Counted from the first letter of the stretch, positions 25,103 through 34,421 are shown. The stretch is 64,000 nucleotides of DNA from CAYTPI01 sp964439625 (GCA_964439625.1 CAYTPI010000004.1:1-64000), one strand, 5' to 3'. The notes: generated from the sequence alone by a model not told the origin. Numbers and translations: made by a program.

Positions 25103-25954
25103 ATGGATTTAGAACCGTTCTCCACCGCATCTGCCATCTGCTCAATCGTGTTTCTGCCCATTGGGTTGGGCTATTTGATATACATCGCCTACAACTTGAT
25201 CAAAGACACTGGCAGGGGGATCGGGGGTGGTGCGCGCAAAATCGGTGAGCGGATTGGCCCAGACCGAAAGCCGCGTCCAGCAGCTCGGCGGCGGCGTGCT
25301 GAGTCAGAGCCAGAACCGGCCTCGTCGCTGCTGAGCATCGCTGATATCCTAGAGTTAACTGCCGTCTGGCGTGCCAATTGGACACGAGAAACCAACCACG
25401 TCAGAGCGACGGGGTTTCTGCCCACACCGCGAGATAGTGAAGTGGCAGATAAGCGAGTTGAATTCACCTTGGATATCACCGGGATAGGCCGCCCGACTGG
25501 CAGCATCGAGGCGTTAACGGCGGAGCATGCTTTTAACTACAGCATCTCGCCGACTGAAATTCAGGTATTTATCGACAATGAACTGCTTGGCACGCTGGAT
25601 GCCGTCGGCAATATTTCGAACGCAGATGGTGTGCCTTACGGACGGGCGACTAAGTCAGATAGGGCACCAGTTATTTATCGCGCTGGAACTATGCGTCAAA
25701 GCACACGTGATGAGTTCATTCCTGTGGTACTTGATGGCAATATCTGTGCTTATATAACGGATGTCTCAAGTTTAGAAGTTGAACGCTTCAAGCGACTGCG
25801 TTCAGGTGAAACACCGCTTGTCGTCAGTCTGGCCTCTGACCTCACAGAAGAAGAAGCGGCATGGTCAGTTGCTTTGGGGCTGCTGCAAGTGATCGGGTTT
25901 ATTGCACTAAACGTCTTTTGGGAAAAGGACCCGCCGACGGTCAAGGTGATGTGA
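25103..25954 (+). CDS. Uncharacterised membrane-anchored protein
   Basis: The 283-residue protein has an N-terminal membrane helix (about residues 10-33), a Gly- and Arg-rich basic linker (about 38-66), a soluble middle domain with FTLDITGIGRPTGSIEAL and VFIDNELLGTLDAVG, and a second hydrophobic segment near the C-terminus (about 252-272). I do not recognise the family. GAGGTC precedes the ATG. The last 14 bases overlap the end of the convergent DtxR-type gene. Confidence 0.6.
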   Translation: MDLEPFSTASAICSIVFLPIGLGYLIYIAYNLIKDTGRGIGGGARKIGERIGPDRKPRPAARRRRAESEPEPASSLLSIADILELTAVWRANWTRETNHVRATGFLPTPRDSEVADKRVEFTLDITGIGRPTGSIEALTAEHAFNYSISPTEIQVFIDNELLGTLDAVGNISNADGVPYGRATKSDRAPVIYRAGTMRQSTRDEFIPVVLDGNICAYITDVSSLEVERFKRLRSGETPLVVSLASDLTEEEAAWSVALGLLQVIGFIALNVFWEKDPPTVKVM

Positions 25955-26636
25955 GTGGCTCGTTTTCTGGTCGCACCCAAAGCGCCGACGCAAGTTTGTG
26001 CGACAGAATCGGATCTGCACCGCTATCTAACAGAGTAACACGTACAGGCCCTTCAAACGGGCCACACCCGGTGAATTCGACGCGCGTGCCAGGCTTGAGG
26101 CCCAGCCGCCCAAAATAATTAAGCTTTTCGACATCATGTGTGCGTACTCGTGTGAGAACGCCGCGCTGCCCTTCACTAATTTCTATTATAGGCTTATCGT
26201 CTAGGGTGGGCATAATGCCGTCTTTGCTGGGAATTGGCTCGCCGTGTGGGCATTGGGTTGGGTGCCCAGTTAGTTCGTCGATGCGGTCTTCGAGGGCATC
26301 ATTAATACCCAGTTCGAAATCATCAGCAAGAGCATGAGTTTCGCCCCAATCGAAGCCCATCACATCCGTGAGGAAACGCTCAACCAGCCGGTGACGCCGA
26401 ATAGCCGGTAGTGCGATTGCTTCACCTTGTTGGGTGAGGCGCACACCTTGATACGGCTCATGCTGAATGTAGCCATCGTCTTTCAAGCGACGTATCATCC
26501 GAGAGGCGGCTTGCAGCGAGACATCAGCATGTTCGCTCAAGTCAGAGAGAGCGACCCATTCGGTGTCTTCTTGTAGACGATATATTTCGGCAGCATAGCG
26601 CTGCATGGCAGGTGTTGCAAGCACTTCTTCACTCAT
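25941..26636 (-). CDS. DtxR/MntR-family metal-dependent transcriptional regulator
   Basis: The 231-residue protein begins with a winged helix-turn-helix (AAEIYRLQED and VSLQAASRMIRRLKDDGYI), then a metal-binding and dimerisation domain with RRHRLVERFLTDVMGFDWGE, including the paired His and Glu residues, and CPHG, and a C-terminal FeoA/SH3-like domain (about residues 155-225). Such proteins repress metal uptake genes when Fe(II) or Mn(II) is bound. Target genes are not in the window. It is divergent from panB. Confidence 0.9.
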   Translation of the reverse strand: MSEEVLATPAMQRYAAEIYRLQEDTEWVALSDLSEHADVSLQAASRMIRRLKDDGYIQHEPYQGVRLTQQGEAIALPAIRRHRLVERFLTDVMGFDWGETHALADDFELGINDALEDRIDELTGHPTQCPHGEPIPSKDGIMPTLDDKPIIEISEGQRGVLTRVRTHDVEKLNYFGRLGLKPGTRVEFTGCGPFEGPVRVTLLDSGADPILSHKLASALWVRPENEPLTSP

Positions 26637-26747
26637 ATGTTATCCTACCAACGTCATTGGGCGCATAAACTAGATAGATATTTTAAAAATTATACTAACT
26701 CTAACGTGCTACGCCAACTAAGAACCCTATTAGAACAGTGGAACCCC

Positions 26748-27590
26748 ATGCCAAAGACGACATTACACTCCTTCCAGAAGAAAAAAGAGGCCAAAGAACC
26801 AATCACAATGTTGACAGCCTACGACTACCCAACTGCGCTCCTACTCGATGAGAGTGGGGTCGATATGGTACTGGTCGGTGACTCAGTGGGAATGGTTGTC
26901 CATGGCTTTGATAGCACCATCCGAGTAACCCTAGATATGATGATTATGCACTGTGCTGCCGTTAGCCGTGGGTTGAAACGTGCTTACCTGGTTGGGGATT
27001 TGCCCTTTAGTGCCTATCAGATTTCCATCGAGGAGGCTAAGCGCAATGCAGCCCGCTTGCTGGTAGAAGGCGGTGTGGATGCCGTCAAGCTAGAAGGCGG
27101 GCAGCCAATTGCCCCCACAATCAAGGCCGTGCGAGATATGGGCATCGCTGTAATGGCCCACGTCGGCTTGACGCCGCAGAGCATCAGCGCCATGGGAGGC
27201 TTCCGAGTGCAAGGGAAGTCGCTGGAGCAGGCTCAGCAGATCGTTAAAGATGCGCTTGCTGTTCAAGAAGCGGGCGCATTTGCCATTGTGCTTGAGGGTA
27301 TACCGCGCCGACTGGCAGCGTTGATTACCGAGAAGTTAGAGATTCCAACTATTGGCATTGGTGCTGGGGTAGATTGTGATGGACAGGTGCTCGTCATCAA
27401 CGATCTGCTAAACCATTCGGCAGGCTTTGCTCCTAAATTTGTGCGTCAGTATGAGGACGTTGCCGTGGTCATTAAGCGTGGCGTCGATGCCTACCTTCAG
27501 GATGTGAGGGAACGTGCCTTCCCCGGCCGAGAGCACGGCTTCCGCATGTCGGACGAGGTTTTCGAAGCAGTGCAGCGTATCTTTGATTGA
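26748..27590 (+). CDS. panB: 3-methyl-2-oxobutanoate hydroxymethyltransferase
   Basis: PanB adds a hydroxymethyl group from 5,10-methylenetetrahydrofolate to 2-oxoisovalerate to make ketopantoate for pantothenate and CoA. The 280-residue protein shows ITMLTAYDYPTA, VLVGDSVGMVVHG, LVGDLPF, VKLEGG, AHVGLTPQS and IGIGAG, all standard. The start at 26748 matches the family; the frame could reach back to 26637, just after the divergent dtxR-like start, but the added residues are not conserved. panC is not adjacent. Confidence 0.93.
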   Translation: MPKTTLHSFQKKKEAKEPITMLTAYDYPTALLLDESGVDMVLVGDSVGMVVHGFDSTIRVTLDMMIMHCAAVSRGLKRAYLVGDLPFSAYQISIEEAKRNAARLLVEGGVDAVKLEGGQPIAPTIKAVRDMGIAVMAHVGLTPQSISAMGGFRVQGKSLEQAQQIVKDALAVQEAGAFAIVLEGIPRRLAALITEKLEIPTIGIGAGVDCDGQVLVINDLLNHSAGFAPKFVRQYEDVAVVIKRGVDAYLQDVRERAFPGREHGFRMSDEVFEAVQRIFD

Positions 27591-27720
27591 AACAAGGGTA
27601 CAATTATGCCGCGAATAGAATACGAATCTAAACCTTTTTATATACAACTTATAACTAACTTGGTCTATTTCGTTAAAGTGAGGCAGATGCAAACTCGGTA
27701 AAATAGAGACTTGTTGCAGT

Positions 27721-29067
27721 TTGCCGAGCTTGCCTGACTTGACCAACAATTTAGACGTTTTGCCACCAGACAATACACTTGTTTACTCGTACACGCTTTC
27801 CAGTATGTGGGCAAGCGTAATTTTTGTTTTACTGACGCTTTTACAGTCCATCTATTTATTTTTTGATCCAGAAATTATCTTACGCCAACGTTTGTTGTTA
27901 GCATTTTTCGTTGGTTTGTACATTCTTTTTGGCACCTACGTTTGGCGTCGGTTGCAGCGACAGTACCGCTCATCGCACGCCACACGCAGTTATTTTCTGG
28001 TCCAAACCGTGACCGGGCTGCTGCTGTTCAGCAACATGGTTATGAGCGACGGAGATAGCTTTGCCCCCCTCTATGCGATACCGTTGTTCTTACAGTCAGG
28101 CGTGCTGCCGCTGAAGCAGCGTTGGTGGATTTTGGCGGTTACGCTGGTGGGTGTAGCCGGGCTGAATACCTATGGCCTGCTGCTCCATGAGGGCTTCTTC
28201 TCCGCCTGGTTTGTGCCCGATGCCCTAGTCGATGTTACACTGTTGGTCTCATTTGGCGTCATCGGTCACTATCTGATTCATGAAGAGTCCTTACGGCATC
28301 GGGTCGAAGGGTTAGTCAATGAGATTGAGCGCCGTCGTCGCAGCGAGCAGTCGCGCTTTGAGCATCTGGATAAAATGCGCACAGAATTTGTGAACTCCGC
28401 GACGCACGATCTAAAAAACCCCTTAGGGATTATCATGGGTTATGCGAGCTTGTTAGTCGACGATTTGGATGAAAGCCGCCCAGAGTACACCTATGCCCGT
28501 GAAATCCTGACCAGTTCGCAGCGTATGCAAGACCTCATTCTGGAGATGCTCGACCTTGCTCAAATAGAGACTGGGCTGGAGCTCAAGCCAGAAACTGTTC
28601 TCCTCAGTGAATTCTTACAACGGGCGGTTGAAAATAACCGAATGGCTGCAGAGCAGAAATCCATTGAATTAATCCTACCGAAAAACGTAGGCGGACTGAA
28701 GGTTCGCTTTGACCCACGTTACATGGAGCGTGTGCTTGACAATCTGTTATCGAATGCGATCAAGTTTACGCCGGAAAATGGCACAGTTATGGTTCAGGCG
28801 AGGTTAGGAGGTGCGCAGGTCATGATTAGCGTCAAAGATACAGGGCCTGGCATATCAGAAGACGAGCGGTCACGCGTATTTGAACCGTTCTTCCGCACAA
28901 AAGCCGAGAAACTGGCCCTAGTGCCGGGTACTGGGCTGGGTTTGTCGATTGTTAAGAGCATCGTCGAACAGCATGAGGGCACAGTTCAAGTGGAAAGCAC
29001 GCTGAGGCAAGGCACCACTTTCACAATTATACTGCCGCAGCATACGCCGCAGATATCCGCAACGTAA
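27721..29067 (+). CDS. Membrane sensor histidine kinase
   Basis: The protein has about six hydrophobic segments in its first 195 residues, a coiled linker (EIERRRRSEQSRFEHLDKMR), the phospho-acceptor H-box NSATHDLKNPLG and an ATPase domain with the N-box LDNLLSNAIKF, DTGPGI and GTGLGLSIVKS. It should autophosphorylate and pass the phosphate to a response regulator. No regulator is adjacent; a single-domain one is at 37967. The start is uncertain: the frame begins at a TTG with no clear ribosome-binding site. Confidence 0.88.
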   Translation: MPSLPDLTNNLDVLPPDNTLVYSYTLSSMWASVIFVLLTLLQSIYLFFDPEIILRQRLLLAFFVGLYILFGTYVWRRLQRQYRSSHATRSYFLVQTVTGLLLFSNMVMSDGDSFAPLYAIPLFLQSGVLPLKQRWWILAVTLVGVAGLNTYGLLLHEGFFSAWFVPDALVDVTLLVSFGVIGHYLIHEESLRHRVEGLVNEIERRRRSEQSRFEHLDKMRTEFVNSATHDLKNPLGIIMGYASLLVDDLDESRPEYTYAREILTSSQRMQDLILEMLDLAQIETGLELKPETVLLSEFLQRAVENNRMAAEQKSIELILPKNVGGLKVRFDPRYMERVLDNLLSNAIKFTPENGTVMVQARLGGAQVMISVKDTGPGISEDERSRVFEPFFRTKAEKLALVPGTGLGLSIVKSIVEQHEGTVQVESTLRQGTTFTIILPQHTPQISAT

Positions 29068-29109
29068 AAAAATACAGCCTTGTCCGCGCACTCGTTATAC
29101 TCAGTCTAG

Positions 29110-29608
29110 CGATTAAAAATCATTCAGAAAGAATCCGACGATGATTTGCCCAAGTTCACCCATCTGGAGCAGGTGATTGAAGAGTCGATGCGCCTGCTGC
29201 CCGTGACAACGGTATTAGGTCGTCAAGCTGCAGAGACCACCACAATCGGCGAGGGCTACCTGATTAAGAAAGGCAGTCCCATTATGATCGCGCCTTGGAG
29301 ATTGCACCGTCGTGCAGACACTTTCCCAGAGCCTGAACGCTTTGACCCTGAGCGTTTCTCACCAGAGCGTCGAGCTGATATTCCGAAACACGCCTATGTT
29401 CCATTCTCGACCGGGCCCCGGATTTGCATCGGTAATGCCTTCGCGATGATGCAGCTAAAAGCCAAGCTAGCTTACCATATGGCAGCGTTACCGGTTGACA
29501 ACCACGCCAGACCATGCGTTTGAAGCTGTCTTTCGCTTTAACACCCGGCCCAGAAACGGGTTGCCGATGATGGTACACCAACGGCAGCATGAGATGGTTT
29601 CTTCGTAG
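29110..29608 (+). pseudogene. Cytochrome P450 remnant, truncated and frameshifted
   Basis: The frame from 29110 encodes the P450 C-terminal half only: LPKFTHLEQVIEESMRL with the ExxR Glu/Arg, then FPEPERFDPERFSPERR and the heme loop FSTGPRICIGNAFA with the Cys. Near 29475-29485 the reading frame shifts: the normal tail continues in the +1 frame as YRLTTTPDHAFEAVFRFNTR and PRNGLPMMVHQR, ending at the TAG of 29606-29608. About 300 N-terminal residues are gone. It is a clear pseudogene. Confidence 0.85.
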
Positions 29609-29615
29609 AAACGCA

Positions 29616-30701
29616 TCACCTCAAATCCAAATCTGACATCGACCGCCGTCGTGTAACCCGCGGCGGCTTTGCTGGTTTGTTGATAGGTTCTTCATGTGGT
29701 CGGCGCTCGTCAACCATATTACTACCAATTAGATGGCGGTTGTTAACCCGTGCCAACTGATTAATCTCGCGCAGACGTCTGGCCCGTAAGCGCTCGTGTT
29801 CGGCTCGGTCGTGCTCTACTTGCGGCTTTGCGCGGCTTTGCGCGTCGCTTACTGTCGGCAGGGCGCTCAATGAACGCCTCAGTGTGCCGGGCGCGGTTTC
29901 AATCTGCTTTTTTGCCAGTCCACGCTTTAAATAGCGGGTAGTAGCGGCGGACATAGCCTGCGAGGAATATGGCATCCGCAGGTATGTTGCGGCTGTCTTT
30001 TGCTTGACGGCCTGATAATGGTTCGCAGGTACTGGATACACCATCTGAGTAGCGATGCCGTTTGTTAAGCTCGTTTGGAGATGATCTAATTTGCGTTTAA
30101 GTGGTGCCAAAGATGCACTGCTGCTTGGTGGCGGGTGTGTCGTAAGCTGCTGCAAGATGTTGATCTGTTCGCCAGTCTCCAACATCCGGCGTAGTGACTC
30201 TGGTGCCTCTTTGCCACCGGTTCGCTTAATAAGGGCCCTTAGGGCAGCGCAGTCATCGCTCAGCAGCCAATTCATCGTTTTGGCGCTGTCTTTAGCCGGG
30301 CTTACTAAGCTTCTGTAGCCATCGCTGATCTTTTTGTTGCTTGTCTTATTCTCATCAAGCGTCTTGACTTGAATCCACCTTACCTCACCATTTGGTGTTG
30401 CCACCACAAAGTCCACACCACCTGCCTTGCTGCTTCCACCACCAGCTTCTTCTGCAAGTACATCACAGTCAATGATAGTTGCCTGCTGCCAAGCGGGCAG
30501 GCGACGTGCCGTCTGCAAGAATGCTGCCTCACCAACAGCCCCCCTGACGTTGACTCTATCACCGTAACGCTTTGGTTCGGAGTCAATGTCACTGTGAAGC
30601 GTTCCTCGGATTGCTGCGTCTAAATCTAAAGGTGGTGTTGATTTTCTGGCTTGTGTCGCAGTGCCTGTTGGAATGCGCTTGTTTTTACGTTTTTTTCCCA
30701 C
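29616..30701 (-). CDS. Uncharacterised protein with a putative PD-(D/E)XK-like nuclease domain
   Basis: The 361-residue protein has a very basic N-terminus (GKKRKNKRIP) and a domain (about residues 45-130) with GEAAFLQTARRLPAW, GGVDFVVATPNGEVRWIQVKT, a form close to restriction-endonuclease folds (Asp on one strand, then a Q/E-x-K on the next). The position of the usual Glu is Gln here. The rest is basic and Arg-rich and may bind nucleic acid. AAGGAG lies 12 bases before the GTG start. A defence, repair or toxin role is possible but not supported by neighbours; the convergent neighbour is a P450 pseudogene. Confidence 0.55.
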   Translation of the reverse strand: MGKKRKNKRIPTGTATQARKSTPPLDLDAAIRGTLHSDIDSEPKRYGDRVNVRGAVGEAAFLQTARRLPAWQQATIIDCDVLAEEAGGGSSKAGGVDFVVATPNGEVRWIQVKTLDENKTSNKKISDGYRSLVSPAKDSAKTMNWLLSDDCAALRALIKRTGGKEAPESLRRMLETGEQINILQQLTTHPPPSSSASLAPLKRKLDHLQTSLTNGIATQMVYPVPANHYQAVKQKTAATYLRMPYSSQAMSAATTRYLKRGLAKKQIETAPGTLRRSLSALPTVSDAQSRAKPQVEHDRAEHERLRARRLREINQLARVNNRHLIGSNMVDERRPHEEPINKPAKPPRVTRRRSMSDLDLR

Positions 30702-30803
30702 GCTGCTTGTGTCTCCTTGTGATACTAATCGTCTCTATAAGGCTATATTATAGTAGGCGTCCGAGTTGATTTGTATCCAAAATCTGAGGAGGCTTAACTT
30801 GGT

Positions 30804-31349
30804 CTATTCTTTCTCCCCTCCACGCTTGAAGCCTAACACGACTAACATGAATTCCGGCGCGGCGAAGGCTGCCCCCCAACCAAATAACCAAGTAGAACCT
30901 AGCAAAGACTCAAGTACAAGAACAACAAGCTGCCCCGCATTTAGAACGCATGGGCCGGCGATATTAATGCAGGCGGCGAACTCTGGGTTGAAGACAGCCT
31001 CACCAAAGACGGCAATCGGCGTGATGAAGGCCAACACCATCAACTGGATGCGGATCCGGCTCCAAGAGCGCGTAAGGATATGGAGGTACGGGTGCGGCTC
31101 GTCGGGCGGGAGTGCCTTGACCATTCGGTAGGCGGTAAAGCCAATGGCAACAACAGCACTCAATAGGCCAAAGCCCAGCAAAAAGCCTACCGTGCCAATT
31201 AATGTTGGCCCGATGGTGACGGGCAGCACGCCAGCAGCGGCTCCAACGAGCAGTGTGCAAGCGGGCAGCCCTAATAATGCCGACATCCAAATGGGCTTGA
31301 GTGCTTCATTAGCCTGATCAACAGCGAGCTGCTTGCTGGTTTCTTCCAT
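30804..31349 (-). CDS. Four-helix membrane protein of unknown function
   Basis: The 181-residue protein has four hydrophobic helices and a soluble loop (KALPPDEPHPYLHILTRSW). Its ATG shares a base with the stop of the upstream gene (TAATG), so the two are translationally coupled. The coupling suggests that they act together, perhaps in one membrane complex. No family recognised. Confidence 0.65.
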   Translation of the reverse strand: MEETSKQLAVDQANEALKPIWMSALLGLPACTLLVGAAAGVLPVTIGPTLIGTVGFLLGFGLLSAVVAIGFTAYRMVKALPPDEPHPYLHILTRSWSRIRIQLMVLAFITPIAVFGEAVFNPEFAACINIAGPCVLNAGQLVVLVLESLLGSTWLFGWGAAFAAPEFMLVVLGFKRGGEKE

Positions 31350-32767
31350 TACAGTTCCTTTCCGTCCAGTGTTTGGCTTAAATAAATCACGGCTATGATC
31401 GTCAATAAAGCCGGAAACCCAATGACAACTGCCAAGATCAGCGGGTCAGACCAGTCGTCATCAAAGCTTGTTGCCCGCAGAATATTCGAAATCAACGTTC
31501 CTGATGAGATGATGCTTAATGAAATCAGCAGCAGCTCTACCCGTTTACTCTGGCGTTTTGCCCGAATTTCATTTAATTGCGTCACAACCACAGAGAGTTG
31601 CTCCATCTTTTTCTCTGCGGCGGCCTGCATGGCATCCGTCTGCCAAGCCGTGTTGACCTCCTCCAGAAAGTGTATCTTCGAGAAGTTAGAGGTCAAATTG
31701 CGTGGGGTTAAGACATCTAGCAGCAACTTGATGTAGTTCAGTAGGCCGTTCAGTTCATAGATGTCTTGGTAGGGGGAGTCCAATTTCTGGCGCAGATGTG
31801 AGGTGACGGTCGTCAAAATGACGTACAGCACACGGTCAATCTCCCAGACAACTTTCCATGTGTAGTGTTCCGTTGCCAGCCAGAACATCCACTCACTGTA
31901 GAGCTGCTCCTCCACTATTTTAGGGTCTTCATACGGCTCAATTGGCTTAACGAGTAGTGAATCGCCTGACTCGACGTATATAAACGCATCTTCCGATACA
32001 CTGTAGTCTCGAATACCACCTGGAATATGTCGTATTAGCACATGCTCGTATTGATGCACCATTTCTTGCCGAGAATAACGCGACGAGATCAAGACCAGTG
32101 TGGCATGGCTCCACCCTAGGACATAATCGGTCGAGTTGTCTACTAGGGTGAGATCAAAAAAGGTGCTGCTGACAGTCGGTGGTTTGATGACGTCGATTGC
32201 CTCATTAACGGCATTGTTGAGCCTGTTGAAAGTCCCACCATAGAGCGTCTCTAGGTCGGTTTTATAACCGTCGATGGTGGCGTTGGTCTTCTGTAAGAAA
32301 AAGCGAACGCGCTTTAGAACGGGTTCATCTTGCCAATAGTCTGCGGGGATGCGAGCCTTTATGTGGAAGACCGCGGAATTAAACGTGTAGTACGAAACGA
32401 CGAGCAGCTCCAGATGGAGCGGGATACAGCGTCCATCTGGCATCAAGATTTCTGTATGTTTATGTGTTTGATCGTGGTCAGCAGGGCGCGCGAACAAGAA
32501 GCTATCGATACGGGCTGGTGAAAAGTTATCGACCAAGGTGGTCATCACATGGACTGAGCCGCCTTGGAACCAGTTGAAGGTTGGCTTGCGCTCTTGGAGA
32601 TACGCCGCCAATAGTTGAGAATGTTTTTCTTCATCTGCCTGGCCTGCAAACTGGAGGATGAAGTTAGTCGGTAAGATACCCGAGACATGAAAGTAAAGTG
32701 AATCAACTGGCTGAGCCACGATGATGTTCCTGAGCAACCCTGTACAATGTTCATATTCTACCATCAA
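31349..32767 (-). CDS. Large uncharacterised protein with two C-terminal membrane helices (CorA-like layout)
   Basis: The 472-residue protein has a long soluble N-terminal part, a helical, coiled-coil stretch (about residues 325-410, with QAAAEKKMEQLSVVVTQLNEI) and two C-terminal membrane helices (about 410-432 and 445-466). The overall layout, with a long helix leading into two helices, resembles CorA-type transporters, but I see no GMN motif, so an ion channel role is only a guess. It is coupled to the four-helix membrane protein gene by TAATG. Confidence 0.6.
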   Translation of the reverse strand: MMVEYEHCTGLLRNIIVAQPVDSLYFHVSGILPTNFILQFAGQADEEKHSQLLAAYLQERKPTFNWFQGGSVHVMTTLVDNFSPARIDSFLFARPADHDQTHKHTEILMPDGRCIPLHLELLVVSYYTFNSAVFHIKARIPADYWQDEPVLKRVRFFLQKTNATIDGYKTDLETLYGGTFNRLNNAVNEAIDVIKPPTVSSTFFDLTLVDNSTDYVLGWSHATLVLISSRYSRQEMVHQYEHVLIRHIPGGIRDYSVSEDAFIYVESGDSLLVKPIEPYEDPKIVEEQLYSEWMFWLATEHYTWKVVWEIDRVLYVILTTVTSHLRQKLDSPYQDIYELNGLLNYIKLLLDVLTPRNLTSNFSKIHFLEEVNTAWQTDAMQAAAEKKMEQLSVVVTQLNEIRAKRQSKRVELLLISLSIISSGTLISNILRATSFDDDWSDPLILAVVIGFPALLTIIAVIYLSQTLDGKEL

Positions 32768-32863
32768 TAAGAAAAGCTGACGTTTGTGCCTATATTCTGG
32801 TGCTACCTATTGCAACTGTTGTTTCTGCAAACATAATGAAGTACAACTAACAGCAAGCAAACA

Positions 32864-32872
32864 TGCTACAAT
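32864..32872 (+). promoter_or_regulatory. Extended -10 element just before the ftsW-like gene
   Basis: TGCTACAAT (32864-32872) ends ten bases before the ATG of the ftsW-like gene. Transcription from it would start near 32879, leaving almost no leader. An alternative upstream pair, TTGCAA with CATAAT 16 bases later, would give a longer leader. Confidence 0.35.
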
Positions 32873-32882
32873 ATAAAGCACC

Positions 32883-34163
32883 ATGGCAGTTAATACAGCA
32901 AAACAATCAGTTAATAAGCAGCGCGATGCAGTTGCCCCAACGGCTCCCAGTGTCTTTGATTTCGACATCTATTTGGTGCTTGTTGTTTCTGGGTTGGTGG
33001 CGTTTGGCTTGTTGATGGTCTACAGCACGACCTTTGACTGGAGCTACCTCGAATTTGGCTCACCGATTAGTATATTTTTGCGGCAAGTACGCTCGTTGAT
33101 CGTCGGCTTAATCGCATTGGTGATTGCCTGGCGCATTGATTACCGTTGGCTGCGGGATCGACGGATTGCCACGTTGATTATGCTGATAACGATTTTGGTG
33201 CTCGGTGTGCTGTTGCTGATCGACAACGAAGTGCTCGGTGCCCAACGGTCTCTATTGAATGGCTCCATCCAGCCAGGTGAGCCTGCCAAGCTGGCTGTTA
33301 TCATCTATTTTGCCGCGTGGCTATCATCCCGCAGGGATAAGCTCCACAAGATTGGCTATGGCCTATTGCCCTTCTCAGTATTGATCGGGGCCGTGGGTGG
33401 GTTGATCGTCCTGCAGCCTGACCTCAGCACGGCGGCGCTGATTATGTTAATCGTTTGGACGATGTTCTTTTTGGCAGGGGCCAACATCTTTCAGATATTG
33501 TTGGCCGGTGGCGGCGCGACGGTCGTTGGCTGGTTGGTGACGACCCAATTCGGTTACGCACGGACTCGGCTGCAAGAACACATTGTCGCCATGTCTGATC
33601 TCACCCAAGCGAGTTGGCATGTGCAACAGGCAATCATTGCTTTTACTGCACCTGGTACCCGAGCCGGAAGCGTTTTCACCCCCAACTGGTTTGGGGTTGG
33701 GTTAGGGCAAAGCCGCCAGAAGTTCGGCTTTCTTCCGGCGCCACATACGGATAGTATCTTTGCTATCGTTGGTGAGGAGTTAGGACTGATCGGCTGCTTT
33801 CTTCTGATTGCCCTTTATGTGTTATTTGTCTGGCGTGCTTTCCGAATTTCATCAAAAGCGCCTGACTTCTTTGGTTCTTTGGTTGCATCCGGTGTTGGCT
33901 CGTGGATCGCCTATGAGGCTTTACTAAATATCAGCGTGATGACCGCCGTCGTACCGTTTACGGGAGTGCCGCTGCCGTTCATCAGTTATGGTGGCTCCAG
34001 CTTGGTTTCAGCGTTGGCAGGCGTTGGTCTGTTGATGAGCATTTCTCGCGAGCGATTGCGCCGCATTGAACAGCGTCCGCAAGCAGCAGCGCCGAGTATG
34101 GCTGATGTTGACTTGTCTGTAGGGCGTAAAGCGCAAGCTAGGCCGCGCCGTCGTAACCGGTAA
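32883..34163 (+). CDS. FtsW/RodA/SpoVE family peptidoglycan glycosyltransferase
   Basis: SEDS-family proteins polymerise lipid II into glycan strands in partnership with a class B PBP. The 426-residue membrane protein has about ten helices, GSIQPGEPAKLAVIIYFAAW, VLQPDLSTAALI, FGFLPAPHTDSIFAIVGEELG and the signature PFTGVPLPFISYGGSS. It could be FtsW (division) or RodA (elongation); no neighbour settles this. The C-terminus is basic (RPRRRNR). No convincing Shine-Dalgarno sequence precedes the ATG. Confidence 0.88.
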   Translation: MAVNTAKQSVNKQRDAVAPTAPSVFDFDIYLVLVVSGLVAFGLLMVYSTTFDWSYLEFGSPISIFLRQVRSLIVGLIALVIAWRIDYRWLRDRRIATLIMLITILVLGVLLLIDNEVLGAQRSLLNGSIQPGEPAKLAVIIYFAAWLSSRRDKLHKIGYGLLPFSVLIGAVGGLIVLQPDLSTAALIMLIVWTMFFLAGANIFQILLAGGGATVVGWLVTTQFGYARTRLQEHIVAMSDLTQASWHVQQAIIAFTAPGTRAGSVFTPNWFGVGLGQSRQKFGFLPAPHTDSIFAIVGEELGLIGCFLLIALYVLFVWRAFRISSKAPDFFGSLVASGVGSWIAYEALLNISVMTAVVPFTGVPLPFISYGGSSLVSALAGVGLLMSISRERLRRIEQRPQAAAPSMADVDLSVGRKAQARPRRRNR

Positions 34164-34214
34164 CTGTGCTTTTTAATCCTTGCATAAAAATTTGAAGTCC
34201 CTTGGAGGAGACGT

Positions 34215-34394
34215 ATGTCTGACTATCAGCCAGAGCACGATGACGATTTCGTGGAGTTGGAGTACGAATATGAACTACCGTCCGAACTAGATATCCGCAC
34301 AGATAAAACGGCTTCGCAAATACGAGGCCCGTTGCAATCAACAGAGCAAGAAGCGGAGGATATGCCGCAAGACGAAGAACCGCTAGATGAGTAA
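34215..34394 (+). CDS. Small acidic protein, unknown
   Basis: A 59-residue frame starts with an ATG seven bases after a strong GGAGGAG. It is very acidic (for example HDDDFVELEYEYELPSELD) and ends EDMPQDEEPLDE, with no hydrophobic segment. The strong ribosome-binding site and the tight fit between the ftsW-like gene (51 bases upstream) and the DNA methyltransferase (27 bases downstream) argue that it is real. It could be a DNA mimic or an adaptor (speculation). Confidence 0.6.
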   Translation: MSDYQPEHDDDFVELEYEYELPSELDIRTDKTASQIRGPLQSTEQEAEDMPQDEEPLDE

Positions 34395-34421
34395 CCTACG
34401 AGCCACTAGCCACCCGACTAT

